Shown piece after piece: positions 29,618 through 38,282 of a stretch of DNA of 38,357 nucleotides. A model generated the notes under the pieces. That model was not told where the DNA came from, did not search any database, and saw nothing but the letters and a program-made list of their open reading frames with translations. Each line of letters opens with the position of its first letter. The stretch's first letter is position 1. The translations under genes were made by a program, and so were the position numbers. Source of the stretch: Akkermansiaceae bacterium (GTDB lineage: Bacteria; Verrucomicrobiota; Verrucomicrobiia; Verrucomicrobiales; Akkermansiaceae); assembly GCA_903827375.1 (NCBI GenBank), contig CAIKHZ010000349.1, positions 1-38,357 on the forward strand, in the 5' to 3' direction.

Positions 29618-29641
29618 AAATTTCAAAACTTCCTGAAATTT
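29618..29641. repeat. Inverted repeat in the divergent promoter region
   Basis: AAATTTCA and TGAAATTT form a perfect 8-bp dyad with an 8-base spacer, centred about 66 bases from the ABC start and 90 bases from the coiled-coil gene start. It could be a regulator-binding site. No matching -35/-10 pair could be fixed. Confidence 0.35.
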
Positions 29642-29718
29642 GGGGTTGCGGTGTTGGTGGGGGTGTCCCTAATGTCCTGCGCACACGACGAACCAAACCC
29701 GCCCAACCTACCAATCCT

Positions 29719-30693
29719 ATGGCCAATGTTTTCGGAATTCTAACTGCAATAGTGCTCGCACTGGCGTCCTTTGTCGCTTACAAAAACAAGGACGCTTATG
29801 CCAACGAGTTGTCTCATCGCAAGGATGAGGATCGCAAGCTCGCCGCCACCAAGCTTCGGTTGAAGACCGCTCAGGACAACTTGGCGGCAACGCACAAGAC
29901 GCGGACCGAGACTGAAGAGGTTGTCGCCAAGCTCAAGGCCGATGAAAGCGCCCGCAAGAAGGCCAACGATGTTCTCAAGCAGGACATCGATGCCAAGACG
30001 GCGGTGGCGGATGCCAACAAGACCAAGTTGGACCAGATTCGTGAGCAAACCAAGGCGATCGGCGAGATCCGCGAACTCGCCCAGAAAGTCAAAACCCTCC
30101 GCAGTGAAATGGATGCTCTCAAAGTGTCCATCGCCGATAACCTCACCAAGTTGGCCAACCTCACCGAGGATAACGCCCAGACGGTCGGTCGCAATGATGT
30201 CTTGAAGAGCCATACCGATATGATCTCGCGCCGCGAATCATACTTCACCAAGGCCCAAATCAACTCGATCTTTCCCAAATGGGGCTTCGTTACCCTCGGC
30301 ACCGGTCACGTCTCTGGCGTCGTCACCGGTTCTACCTTGGAAATTGTCCGCGAGGGTAAAACAGTCGGTAAACTGCTCGTCACTGCGGTGGAAACAAACA
30401 CAGCCTCCGCCTCCATCGTCCCCGATTCCATCGCCGAAGGCACCGTGCTGATGGTCGGCGATCAGGTCGTCCCCTCGCACAAACCTGCTGCCAAGACCAA
30501 GGTGCCTGCTAAAGCAGCTGGACCAGCAAAAGAAGACGCCGCAGCCAAGGATGAGGCACCGGTGAAAGAAGAGGCACCAGCCAAGGACGCCGCACCGGCT
30601 GCAGAACCTTCTATGGATCCCGCGCCGGGGCCAGCCGCCGAACCCGATGCCACGCCTGAAGCCACTCCGGCCGCCACCCCCGAGTCCAACTGA
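29719..30693 (+). CDS. Membrane-anchored coiled-coil protein with C-terminal beta domain (paralogue 1)
   Basis: The 324-residue protein has one N-terminal membrane helix (about residues 4-22), then a long Lys/Glu/Ala-rich coiled coil (about 30-175). A small beta domain lies near 188-252 (WGFVTLGTGHVSGVVTGSTL to VLMVGDQVV). Last comes an Ala/Pro/Glu/Lys low-complexity tail of about 70 residues (repeats of the kind KEEAPAKDAAPA). The beta domain resembles FlgT-C or similar small barrels with a xVxLGxxxGVxxGxxxxV pattern. The protein should face the periplasm. The next gene encodes a related protein in the same order of domains. A role linking envelope layers is inferred from architecture only. 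Confidence 0.7.
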   Translation: MANVFGILTAIVLALASFVAYKNKDAYANELSHRKDEDRKLAATKLRLKTAQDNLAATHKTRTETEEVVAKLKADESARKKANDVLKQDIDAKTAVADANKTKLDQIREQTKAIGEIRELAQKVKTLRSEMDALKVSIADNLTKLANLTEDNAQTVGRNDVLKSHTDMISRRESYFTKAQINSIFPKWGFVTLGTGHVSGVVTGSTLEIVREGKTVGKLLVTAVETNTASASIVPDSIAEGTVLMVGDQVVPSHKPAAKTKVPAKAAGPAKEDAAAKDEAPVKEEAPAKDAAPAAEPSMDPAPGPAAEPDATPEATPAATPESN

Positions 30694-30730
30694 TTTTCAC
30701 TTACCCTAAAACTTTTCCCAAGGAACTCCC

Positions 30731-31546
30731 ATGAAAGTCAAAGTCACCTTAATCATCCTAGCCATTCTCGCCATCGGTGGTGCCGCTTGGACATCTTATC
30801 AGCACTTGGAGAAATTCAAGGATCAACAGCAGAAGCGCTTTGCCGATATCTCCGAAAACAAGGATAAGACCCACCAGTCTGAAATTACCGAAAAGGACCT
30901 CAAGGATGAGCAGGGCGTGCTCAAAACCGTGCAGAATACCCGCGAGGAAACCAAGCAAAGCATCACCGTCCTCAAAACCAAGGAGATCGATTTCAAACGT
31001 CAAATCACTGATCTGGATACCACGATTGCCGGCCAAAATGTCGAATTGGAAGGACTCAAAAAGACGCTGGCGGAAATCAAGCTTATCCTAACCGATCTTG
31101 GTGATGGCATCACGGACACCAACCTCCCAGAGTATTTTAACAAGATCTCCGATGATAAGAAAGTTCTGGAACGCAGCCTCGAAGAGAAGGAAGCCTTGGT
31201 GGCCGCCGCCGAAAAGCGCCTCGCCGACAACAAGGCCGAGGAGAACCGCCTGATCGACAAGAAGCTTGAGCGCAACGTGCGCATTCAGCACAATGCGATG
31301 GAGGCCGTCATCACCGGCGTCAATCAGGACTGGGGATTTGTGGTAATCGGAGCGGGCACCAACACTGGCTTCACACCGCAGACATCCTTGCTGGTCAAGC
31401 GCGATGGACGCCTCATTGGCCGAGTCCGCCCAACCGCCATCGAACCAGCCCAAACGATCGCCGATATCGATCTGGAAAGCCTCGCCTCCGGCGTGCGCCT
31501 TCAACGCGGCGACCGGGTGATTCTTGCCAAACCCGAAAGCCACTAA
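30731..31546 (+). CDS. Membrane-anchored coiled-coil protein with C-terminal beta domain (paralogue 2)
   Basis: The 271-residue protein begins with a hydrophobic segment (residues 5-20, VTLIILAILAIGGAAW), followed by a coiled coil rich in Lys/Glu/Asp (about 25-190). It ends in a beta domain starting at WGFVVIGAGTNTGFTPQTSL and closing with LQRGDRVIL. This domain aligns by eye with that of the upstream gene (WGFVxxGxG...TGxTxxxSLxxxRxGxxxGxxxxTAxE...GxxxxxGDxVx). The two arose by tandem duplication or work as a pair. The start ATG follows a Shine-Dalgarno sequence (AAGGAA, about six bases away). It lacks the low-complexity tail of its partner. A hairpin terminator follows the stop. Confidence 0.72.
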   Translation: MKVKVTLIILAILAIGGAAWTSYQHLEKFKDQQQKRFADISENKDKTHQSEITEKDLKDEQGVLKTVQNTREETKQSITVLKTKEIDFKRQITDLDTTIAGQNVELEGLKKTLAEIKLILTDLGDGITDTNLPEYFNKISDDKKVLERSLEEKEALVAAAEKRLADNKAEENRLIDKKLERNVRIQHNAMEAVITGVNQDWGFVVIGAGTNTGFTPQTSLLVKRDGRLIGRVRPTAIEPAQTIADIDLESLASGVRLQRGDRVILAKPESH

Positions 31547-31576
31547 GACCTGCTTTCAGAAGTTTTTTCTTAAACC

Positions 31577-31612
31577 AGCTCCGCGGGCTTGCGTCCTGCG
31601 GAGCTTGTTTTA
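31577..31612 (+). terminator. Rho-independent terminator after the coiled-coil pair
   Basis: An 8-bp stem (AGCTCCGC / GCGGAGCT) with a 13-base loop is followed by TGTTTTA. It lies 30 bases past the stop of the second coiled-coil gene and just before the small lipoprotein gene. Confidence 0.75.
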
Positions 31613-31622
31613 TGATCGGCCC

Positions 31623-31823
31623 ATGCGTGGAACCCTATTGCTGCTGATGACCGCCGCCCTTGCAGGCTTGGGCCTCACCTCTTGCAACACCAACAAGGAA
31701 CCCGAAATCGTTCCAGTGCCTCCGACGACCAATACCACTAAAATCCCTTGGAACTCGCAAGGTGCCACCGGTGGCGGCCAAGGTCAGTTTGGCATGCTTC
31801 AACAGAACCAATACCGCCGTTGA
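31623..31823 (+). CDS. Small lipoprotein of unknown function
   Basis: The 66-residue protein has a lipoprotein signal: MRGTLLLLMTAALAGLGLTS ends at a lipobox LTSC, with Cys21 as the likely acylated residue. The mature part is about 46 residues, polar and Gly/Gln/Asn-rich (QGATGGGQGQFGMLQQNQYR). I chose ATG 31623; the frame is open back to 31524 but that part overlaps the previous gene and the terminator. The terminator immediately upstream suggests weak read-through or its own promoter. It converges with rlmH, ten bases away. Function unknown. Confidence 0.65.
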   Translation: MRGTLLLLMTAALAGLGLTSCNTNKEPEIVPVPPTTNTTKIPWNSQGATGGGQGQFGMLQQNQYRR

Positions 31824-31833
31824 GCGCCGGTTC

Positions 31834-32277
31834 TCAATCCCGGTGATAGGGCGCACCGGCCCGCAGCGAAGCCACCCGGTAAAGTTGCTCCAGCAAGACA
31901 ACCAGAGCCAGTTCGTGCTGCAACGTGAAGGATGAGAGTGTGAGCACCCAGTCGCAGGCATCCCGAAGGTCAGGCTCATGTCCATCTGCCGCGCCTATTA
32001 AGAAGGCCAGTGTCTTGACGTCTCCGCGGCGCTCGAAGGCTTGAAGTTTATCTGCCAAGCCGCGAGTGCTCAGGGTCTCACCGCGTTCGTCCAGCGCTAC
32101 CCTCAGGCACCCCTGCGAGCGCTCCAGCAAGCGAGCCGATACCTCCGCGCGGCTCCCGGCCTTGACGACCACCAACTCGTACGAACCCAGCCGCGTGAGC
32201 CGCTTCAAGTATTCATCCACCCCGGCCTTCGCATAGGCGAGGGCCGGCTTGCCGGCTACGATGATGCGCACATGCAT
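31834..32277 (-). CDS. rlmH: 23S rRNA (pseudouridine1915-N3)-methyltransferase
   Basis: The 147-residue SPOUT-class enzyme methylates pseudouridine 1915 in helix 69 of 23S rRNA. It shows VALDERGETLSTRGLADKLQ, then AFLIGAADGHEPDL (the SAM-binding knot, usually FxIGGADG), and the C-terminal TLQHELALVVLLEQLYRVAS ending in GAPYHRD. These are the conserved RlmH blocks, and the length is slightly below the usual 155. It starts at ATG 32277 (MHVRIIVAGK). The next gene upstream on the same strand, glnS, ends 60 bases away. It was formerly called YbeA. Confidence 0.93.
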   Translation of the reverse strand: MHVRIIVAGKPALAYAKAGVDEYLKRLTRLGSYELVVVKAGSRAEVSARLLERSQGCLRVALDERGETLSTRGLADKLQAFERRGDVKTLAFLIGAADGHEPDLRDACDWVLTLSSFTLQHELALVVLLEQLYRVASLRAGAPYHRD

Positions 32278-32336
32278 GGGAGTTCGCGGAGCTTGCCCCG
32301 GCCGCTACCCATGGGGCCAGTGCGGATTTTTAAAGG

Positions 32337-34046
32337 TCAGGCACCGGCTTTCTTGGCCCAGGAATCGCGCAGCGCCACGGTCCGGTTGAACACCGGCTTG
32401 CGGCCGGATTGGTGATCGGCGCTGTCGGCCACAAAATAGCCGATGCGCTCGAACTGGCAAACGAAGCCGGGTTCCGCCATCGCAAGGCAGGGCTCTATCT
32501 TGGCGGTGATCGTCGTTAGAGACTGTGGATTGATCACGCTGAGGAAGCCGCCATCCGCAGCGTCAGGATCCTCGACGCTGAAGAGTCGCTCGTAGATGCG
32601 AAGCTCGGCATCGGTGCCGTGAGTGGCATCGACCCAATGGATGGCGGCACGGCATTCCACTCCCTCGGGGGTACTGGCCCCAAGCGTGCCGGGCAGCACT
32701 TCGGCGCGGACGAGCGTGACTTTGCCATCCGCGTCCTTTTCGTAGCTGGTGCACCGGATGATATGGGCACCGCGCAGGCGGACGTGGCGGTCCGGCCCAA
32801 GGCGATAGAATTTTTTGGGTGGCACTTCCATAAAATCGTCTCGTTCGATCCAGATTTCCCGGCTGAGGGTAACTTGGCGGACGCCGGCGTCGGGGTTTTG
32901 CGGGTGATTGGGGATATCGACTTGTTCGAGGGTTGCGGGGAGGTGATTTTCGAGGATGACCTTGAGTGGGTCGAGCACGGCCATCCGGCGCGGGGCGCTG
33001 GAGTTGAGGAAATCCCTGACGTCAAACTCCAATAGCGCCACGTCAGTCGTGCCATTGAACTTGGTGATGCCCACGCGCCTGCAAAAATGACGCACTGCGG
33101 CCGCTGGATAACCGCGGCGGCGGATGCCGGAGAGCGTCGGCAGGCGCGGATCATCCCAGCCGCAGACGTGGCCTTCTTGGACGAGTTGCAGCAACTTGCG
33201 CTTGCTCATGATGGTGTAGCTCAGGTTGAGCCGGGCAAACTCAATCTGGCGCGGCTTGGAAGGCACCGGGCAGTTGTCGATGAACCAGTCGTATAGCGGC
33301 CGGTGGTTCTCAAACTCCAGCGTGCACAGCGAATGGGTGATGTGCTCCAGCGCGTCCTCGAGCGGATGGGCAAAGTCATACATCGGATAGATGCACCACG
33401 CGCTGCCGGTGTTGTGATGCTCAGCGTGCATGATCCGATAGATCACTGGATCACGCAGGTTCAGGTTGGGCGAGGCCATGTCGATTTTCGCCCGCAGTAC
33501 GCACTCGCCTTCCCTGAAGTCGCCGGCCCGCATGCGGGCGAAGAGGTCGAGGTTCTCCTCGATGGGGCGATCGCGATGGGGCGAGTGAACGCCGGGTTGG
33601 GTAAGGTTGCCACGGTTGGCGCGCATTTCCTCGGCGCTTTGTTGTTCCACGTACGCCTTGCCTTGCTCAATGAGATGCACCGCGCATTGATAGTAAAACT
33701 CGAAGTAATCACTGGCATAGTACAAGTGCTTGCCCCAATCAAACCCGAGCCACTTGACGTCGGTCTTGATGCTTTCGACGTATTCGAGTTCCTCTTTCTC
33801 CGGGTTGGTGTCGTCGAAGCGTAGATGGCAACGGGCACCACTGGCGGCATTTTCCTGGGCAATGCCAAAATTCAGGCAAATCGATTTGGCGTGGCCGATG
33901 TGGAGGTAGCCGTTGGGTTCCGGCGGAAAGCGGGTGATGGTGGTGGCGTGTTTGCCGCTGGCCAAGTCCGCAGTGATGATCTCGCGGATGAAATCGAGCT
34001 TGGCCGGGCGGAGGTCTGGAGCGGAATCGAGAATGGAATCAGGCAT
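32337..34046 (-). CDS. glnS: Glutaminyl-tRNA synthetase
   Basis: The 569-residue class I enzyme charges tRNA-Gln directly with glutamine. The Rossmann-fold signature RFPPEPNGYLHIGHAKSICL sits at residues 39-58, with HIGH at 49-52. The block RFDDTNPEKEELEYVESIK follows near 78-96, and the KMSKS equivalent is YTIMSKRKLLQLV near 275-287. The C-terminal anticodon-binding barrels start near residue 345. Length is typical (E. coli 554). Presence of GlnRS means this lineage need not use the GatCAB amidation route for Gln-tRNA, though both may exist. The ATG start is 149 bases downstream of the M20 peptidase gene. Confidence 0.96.
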   Translation of the reverse strand: MPDSILDSAPDLRPAKLDFIREIITADLASGKHATTITRFPPEPNGYLHIGHAKSICLNFGIAQENAASGARCHLRFDDTNPEKEELEYVESIKTDVKWLGFDWGKHLYYASDYFEFYYQCAVHLIEQGKAYVEQQSAEEMRANRGNLTQPGVHSPHRDRPIEENLDLFARMRAGDFREGECVLRAKIDMASPNLNLRDPVIYRIMHAEHHNTGSAWCIYPMYDFAHPLEDALEHITHSLCTLEFENHRPLYDWFIDNCPVPSKPRQIEFARLNLSYTIMSKRKLLQLVQEGHVCGWDDPRLPTLSGIRRRGYPAAAVRHFCRRVGITKFNGTTDVALLEFDVRDFLNSSAPRRMAVLDPLKVILENHLPATLEQVDIPNHPQNPDAGVRQVTLSREIWIERDDFMEVPPKKFYRLGPDRHVRLRGAHIIRCTSYEKDADGKVTLVRAEVLPGTLGASTPEGVECRAAIHWVDATHGTDAELRIYERLFSVEDPDAADGGFLSVINPQSLTTITAKIEPCLAMAEPGFVCQFERIGYFVADSADHQSGRKPVFNRTVALRDSWAKKAGA

Positions 34047-34195
34047 GGGAAGTGGAATGATTGGATATCAGTGATCGGGGGAAAGGCAAGAGACCGCTGC
34101 GCTGCCAGACAGAAGACTGGAATTGGAAGTGCCATACTCTCTCCAAGATCGATGCTCTGCTCGAGTCTTGTAGCGAAGCAATCTCCTGCGTCTTC

Positions 34196-35566
34196 TCATG
34201 CGATTGCCAGCTGGGTGAGCAGGGATTGATTGAGACGGATTCCAGATTGAAAATTCTCAAGTGGAAAATTTTCGTTAGGAGCGTGGACCTGCGCATCGGA
34301 CAGGGCCAGACCTAACAACAGCGTGTCGGCTCCGAGGATTTCGCGAAACGTCTGGACGATGGGGATGCTACCGCCTTCGCGGATCAGCACTGGCTCGGCG
34401 CCAAAAACGCTGCGCAGGGCGGCTTGGGCGGCCAGGCCGAACAGGCAATGGGGGTCGGTGGCGTACGGTTTGCCGTCATGGCCGTGGCGGACCTCGACGG
34501 TCACGCCGGGCGGGCAATGGGCCAGGAGGTGGCGGCTGATCTTGGCCATGATGTCTTCTGGCGATTGATCGGGGACGAGGCGGAAGGAGAGTTTGGCGAA
34601 GGCTTCGGCGGGGATCACTGTTTTTGAACCCTCACCTTGATAGCCGCCACCGATGCCATTGACCTCGGCGGTTGGGCGGGCCCAAGTGCGCTCGGCCGAA
34701 GAATAGCCGGGCTCGCCAAAAAGCCCCGGCGAACCAGACGCACGCTGGAAATCCTCGTCGCCCACCCCGGGAATGCTTGACCACATCGTGCGTTCCCAAG
34801 TTTCCAAGGGCCGCACATCATCGTAAAACCCGTCAATGGCCACCCGCCCGTCGGCATCGTGCAGGCTGGCAACCAGACGGGCGATGGCAGTGGCGGGATT
34901 GGCCACCACGCCGCCGAACAGGCCGGAGTGCAGGTCGCCTTTGGGGCCCCGGATGATGGCCTCGCAGCAGGTGATGCCGCGCAGGCCGTAGCCGAGGGTG
35001 GGCACACCCGGGGCGACCATGCCGGTGTCTGAGATGGCAATTACATCGCAGCGCAAGGCGTCTCGATGCTCCAGCAAAAATGGAGCGAGGTTGGGACTGC
35101 CGATTTCTTCCTCGCCTTCAAACAGGAAAATGAGATTCACCGGTAGTTCGCCGTGTTGGCGCAGGGTTTGCTCCACTCCTAACACATGGGCGAGCATCTG
35201 GCCCTTGTTGTCGGCCGACCCGCGAGCCCAGATTTTGCCATCGCGGAGTTCCGGGGCGAATGGCTCGCTCGTCCACAGGGCGAGTGGATCGACCGGTTGC
35301 ACGTCGTAGTGACCGTAGATGAGCACGTTGCGGCGACCCGCGACATGGGCATTTCTAGCGACCACCACCGGGTGGCCCGGGGTCTCATGGAGCTGCGCAC
35401 TGAGGCCCATGGCCGTGAGTTTGGCCAACAGCCACTCGGCGCAAGCGCGAACGTCGCCTGCATGGCGGGAGTCCGTCGAGATGCTCGGAAAGCGCAAAAA
35501 TGCAAATAGGTCTTCGAGTTCAGGGGTCACGCGCCGATATTGGCGCGGATCGGGGCCATTCCGCAA
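34196..35566 (-). CDS. M20-family metallodipeptidase
   Basis: The protein is 456 residues from TTG 35566. GTG 35530 (444 residues) is an alternative, and an in-frame stop just above 35566 excludes longer forms. It has the dizinc M20 pattern: YGHYDVQP with His86 and Asp88, GSADNKGQ with the bridging Asp119, FEGEEEIGS with the catalytic Glu near 152, a later ligand in ISDTGM, and the last His in QVHAPNENF near the C-terminus. A lid/dimerisation domain lies between about residues 200 and 310. Family members cut dipeptides or N-acylated amino acids in the cytoplasm. Length and motifs fit the peptidase V/carnosinase-like subgroup. The substrate is not readable. Confidence 0.88.
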   Translation of the reverse strand: MRNGPDPRQYRRVTPELEDLFAFLRFPSISTDSRHAGDVRACAEWLLAKLTAMGLSAQLHETPGHPVVVARNAHVAGRRNVLIYGHYDVQPVDPLALWTSEPFAPELRDGKIWARGSADNKGQMLAHVLGVEQTLRQHGELPVNLIFLFEGEEEIGSPNLAPFLLEHRDALRCDVIAISDTGMVAPGVPTLGYGLRGITCCEAIIRGPKGDLHSGLFGGVVANPATAIARLVASLHDADGRVAIDGFYDDVRPLETWERTMWSSIPGVGDEDFQRASGSPGLFGEPGYSSAERTWARPTAEVNGIGGGYQGEGSKTVIPAEAFAKLSFRLVPDQSPEDIMAKISRHLLAHCPPGVTVEVRHGHDGKPYATDPHCLFGLAAQAALRSVFGAEPVLIREGGSIPIVQTFREILGADTLLLGLALSDAQVHAPNENFPLENFQSGIRLNQSLLTQLAIA

Positions 35567-35638
35567 GCCGAATCACGGTGCTGCAATCGTCCCGGCCGAA
35601 CTTCAACACCATCAGCTAACGGAATTCTCCAGCTGCCC

Positions 35639-35694
35639 TCAGAACTCAGTGATCGACCTCATTTTTGACCAAGATGTGAGCAGTCTAATTCCCT
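35639..35694 (+). repeat. Dispersed repeat, copy A
   Basis: This 56-base stretch aligns with 38145-38201, with roughly three quarters of positions identical and one single-base indel. The best-kept parts are CAGAACTCA, TCGACCTCA and ATTCCCT. Copy A lies in the 224-base gap between the M20 gene start and the cysS end. No coding frame is shared, so it looks like a small interspersed element. Confidence 0.6.
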
Positions 35695-35790
35695 GAAGTG
35701 CCAGCACCTTTGTAACTGTCAGGCAGCCGGTCGCTCTTCTTTGTCTTGTCTTGCAGCGCAGTGGTCTTGTGCCTGAGGCGCAGCCTCGCG

Positions 35791-37206
35791 CTAGGAAAGC
35801 GGAGGTGTTCCAATGATCGGTGTGAGCGAGTAGGAATCCTTGGCGTCCTTGACGAGCCAGCCTTGGGCGGTGAGGGCGGCGCGGAGTTCGTCGGATTTGG
35901 CCCAGTTTTTGGCGAGACGCAATTGCCAGCGCTCGTCAGCCAGCGCCTGCACGGCCGCCGGAACCACAATGGCCTCACCCGAGGTTTCCTCTGGCAGCGT
36001 CAGGCCGAGGGCGCGCAGCACCCGGTTGAGGGCAGCCAGTGCCTTGGCCGCCGCTTCGCCGCTGAGGGTGGAAGCTTCGCGCAGGCCGGTGAAGATGCCA
36101 CCCAGAGCCCCGGGTGTGTTCAGATCGTTTTGCAGGCTGTCCCAGGCCGCTTGAAACGGCCCGAACCCGACCGAATCGAAGCGCGGCGTGCCCTCGAGTT
36201 TTGCGGCGAGTTGGCGGGCGGCTCTGGCGATTTTGGAGAGGGCCTCGCGGGCACCGCTGAGGGAGTCGAGGGTGAAATTGAGGGGTTTGCGGTAGTGGCC
36301 GCCGAGTAGGACATAGCGGACTTCCATGGGTGAAAACCCGCGTTCGGCGAGGTCTTCGAGAGTATAAAGGTTGCCAAGTGATTTTGACATTTTTCCCCCA
36401 TCGACAAGCAGATGGGTGATGTGAAACCAATGCGCCGCGAAGTGTCCGCCACAGGCGCACTGGCTCTGGGCAATTTCATTTTCGTGATGCGGAAAAACCA
36501 AGTCCACCCCACCGGAATGCAGGTCGAAACTCTCGCCGAGGTATTCCTGGATCATCGCGGAGCACTCAAGGTGCCAACCCGGGCGACCCTCACCCCACGG
36601 TGCCGCCCAAAAATTTTCCCCGTCTTCAGCGCGCCGGGCTTTCCACAGCGCAAAATCCGAGATGCTGTCTTTTTCGTATTCATCGGCATTGGCTCGGGCA
36701 TTCTGGGTTTTTCCAAGATCCAACTCGCGTTCGTCGAGGTGCGAAAGCCGCCCGTAGCCGGGAAACGAGCTGATCTTGAAATATACCGACCCGTCGCCAC
36801 CGACGTAGGCATGACCCTTGGCCAGCAGAGCCTCGATCATAGCAACTTGTTGAGGGATGTGCTCCGCTGCCCTCGGCTCAATGTGCGGTGGCAGGCAGTC
36901 CAGACGCTCGCAGTCGGCGTGAAATTGCGCCGTCCAGCCGGCGGTGAATTCAGCGAGCGACTGCCCGGCTTTTTGCGAATCCCGGATCGTTTTGTCGTCC
37001 ACATCGGTGATGTTGCGGACGTGCAGACTGCGCAGTCCGCCGGTTTCCAGCGTGCGCCGCAGCACGTCCTGCAGCACAAACGTGCGGAAATTGCCGATGT
37101 GTGCCGGCCCGTAAACCGTCGGCCCACAGCAATAAAAGCGAAACGTCGCCCCGTCCAGGGGGCTCAGGTCCCGGTCGGCCCGGGTCAGGGTATCAAATAG
37201 CCGCAT
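35791..37206 (-). CDS. cysS: Cysteinyl-tRNA synthetase
   Basis: The 471-residue class I enzyme charges tRNA-Cys. FYCCGPTVYGPAHIGNFRTF (residues 24-43) contains the zinc cysteine and the HIGN form of the HIGH motif normal for CysRS. Zinc ligands continue near ECSAMIQEYLG and HHENEIAQSQCA. KMSKSLGN near residue 271 is the second ATP motif. A helical anticodon-binding domain closes the protein. The frame is open to 37419, but those 71 residues have no family match, and ATG 37206 (MRLFDTLTRADRDL) gives the normal start. It is divergent from the hemolysin III gene. Confidence 0.95.
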   Translation of the reverse strand: MRLFDTLTRADRDLSPLDGATFRFYCCGPTVYGPAHIGNFRTFVLQDVLRRTLETGGLRSLHVRNITDVDDKTIRDSQKAGQSLAEFTAGWTAQFHADCERLDCLPPHIEPRAAEHIPQQVAMIEALLAKGHAYVGGDGSVYFKISSFPGYGRLSHLDERELDLGKTQNARANADEYEKDSISDFALWKARRAEDGENFWAAPWGEGRPGWHLECSAMIQEYLGESFDLHSGGVDLVFPHHENEIAQSQCACGGHFAAHWFHITHLLVDGGKMSKSLGNLYTLEDLAERGFSPMEVRYVLLGGHYRKPLNFTLDSLSGAREALSKIARAARQLAAKLEGTPRFDSVGFGPFQAAWDSLQNDLNTPGALGGIFTGLREASTLSGEAAAKALAALNRVLRALGLTLPEETSGEAIVVPAAVQALADERWQLRLAKNWAKSDELRAALTAQGWLVKDAKDSYSLTPIIGTPPLS

Positions 37207-37458
37207 GCGACGGGTGTAGCCAACCCAGCGCCTAACGGCAAGCACGGGTTCTTCAGTCGGCATGGAGCGGCACGGATGCGGCGCACTGGCTGCGGCGTCC
37301 TGGCCGCAGGGCCGTGGTGGCGGCGTCTCGTCCAATTCCCGTAAGATTCGCCGGTCGGGGTTGGCGACTTTCTCAATTTGGCCGAAATGGGAATCGAAAT
37401 CGGTTTGTGAGTCAATCATCCGGTGCTAAGCTCAGCCGGAGGAATTTTCGTTTTCATC

Positions 37459-38136
37459 ATGTCAGCCGATTGCAATCACCGCGAACACCGAGGGTTAGTG
37501 GCCCTTAGCCGGAAGCAAACCCTGGGTGAGGAGCTTGCCAACAGTCTCAGCCACGGCGTGGGGTTGGCTGCGGCGGTGGTCGGCACGCCGGTTCTCATCG
37601 TCACGGCGCTACGGCACCACAACACCGCGATGGTGGTGGGCGGCAGTGTGTTTTCCGGGGCAATGATTCTGATGTATCTGTCGTCTTTGTTGTATCATGC
37701 GTTGCCTCACGGGCGGGGCAAGCATCTGTTCCGCCTCTTCGATCATGTAGCGATTTTTCTGCTCATTGCTGGCACCTACACGCCGATCACCTTGGGCGTG
37801 CTCAAGGGAGCATGGGGTTGGGCGCTTCTTGGGTCGGTTTGGTTGCTGGCGGTGGTTGGGATTGTGCTCAAGTGGGTTGGTGGCATCAAACGGCCCTGGA
37901 TCTCCACGGGTTTGTATCTGGTGATGGGTTGGTTGGTGTTGCTGGTGGCGCACCCGCTATGGTTGCAAATGTCGATGTCCGGCTTGCTATGGCTGGCAGC
38001 AGGTGGCTTGGCTTACACAATTGGCACAGCCTTTTATGCCATGGATGAGCGCATGAAATACGGTCATTTCATCTGGCACTTGTTCGTCATGGCGGGCACC
38101 TGCTGTCACTTTGTCGCAGTGTTGGTGAGCGTGTGA
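37459..38136 (+). CDS. Hemolysin III / PAQR-family integral membrane protein (YqfA-like)
   Basis: The 225-residue protein has seven hydrophobic helices. The PAQR/hemolysin III motifs are present: ELANSLSHGVG with His32, LYLSSLLYHAL-type block with Ser75 and His80 (MYLSSLLYHALP), DHVAIFLLIAGTYTPI with Asp95, and near the C-terminus YGHFIWHLFVMAG with the paired histidines. In eukaryotic relatives these residues bind zinc and act as ceramidase-like hydrolases. In bacteria the role is poorly known, possibly in lipid homeostasis; the name hemolysin is historical. The start is ATG 37459, since 12 codons before it have no family sequence. Confidence 0.88.
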   Translation: MSADCNHREHRGLVALSRKQTLGEELANSLSHGVGLAAAVVGTPVLIVTALRHHNTAMVVGGSVFSGAMILMYLSSLLYHALPHGRGKHLFRLFDHVAIFLLIAGTYTPITLGVLKGAWGWALLGSVWLLAVVGIVLKWVGGIKRPWISTGLYLVMGWLVLLVAHPLWLQMSMSGLLWLAAGGLAYTIGTAFYAMDERMKYGHFIWHLFVMAGTCCHFVAVLVSV

Positions 38137-38144
38137 GAATTGCC

Positions 38145-38201
38145 ACAGAACTCAATGTTCGACCTCACTTTCGACAACGGAGCGAGTCAGTCGGATTCCC
38201 T
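38145..38201 (+). repeat. Dispersed repeat, copy B
   Basis: This copy starts nine bases past the hemolysin III stop and aligns with 35639-35694 in the same orientation. The spacing between copies is about 2.5 kb and encloses cysS and the hemolysin III gene. No stem with a U-tract is present, so it does not act as a simple terminator. Confidence 0.6.
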
Positions 38202-38282
38202 AACTTTCGGCTGTGGACGGAAGCTCAATACTTCTAACAAATGTTACCATGCGAGGACTGACCCCATCGGCCGGGCGCAGGC

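Noticed and set aside
35775-35787. GAGGC-GCA-GCCTC hairpin just after cysS as a terminator
   Set aside because: The stem is five pairs long and no U-tract follows on the minus strand.
37207-37419. 71-residue N-terminal extension of cysS
   Set aside because: The extension is Arg/Pro-rich with no CysRS similarity and the ATG at 37206 gives the normal family start.
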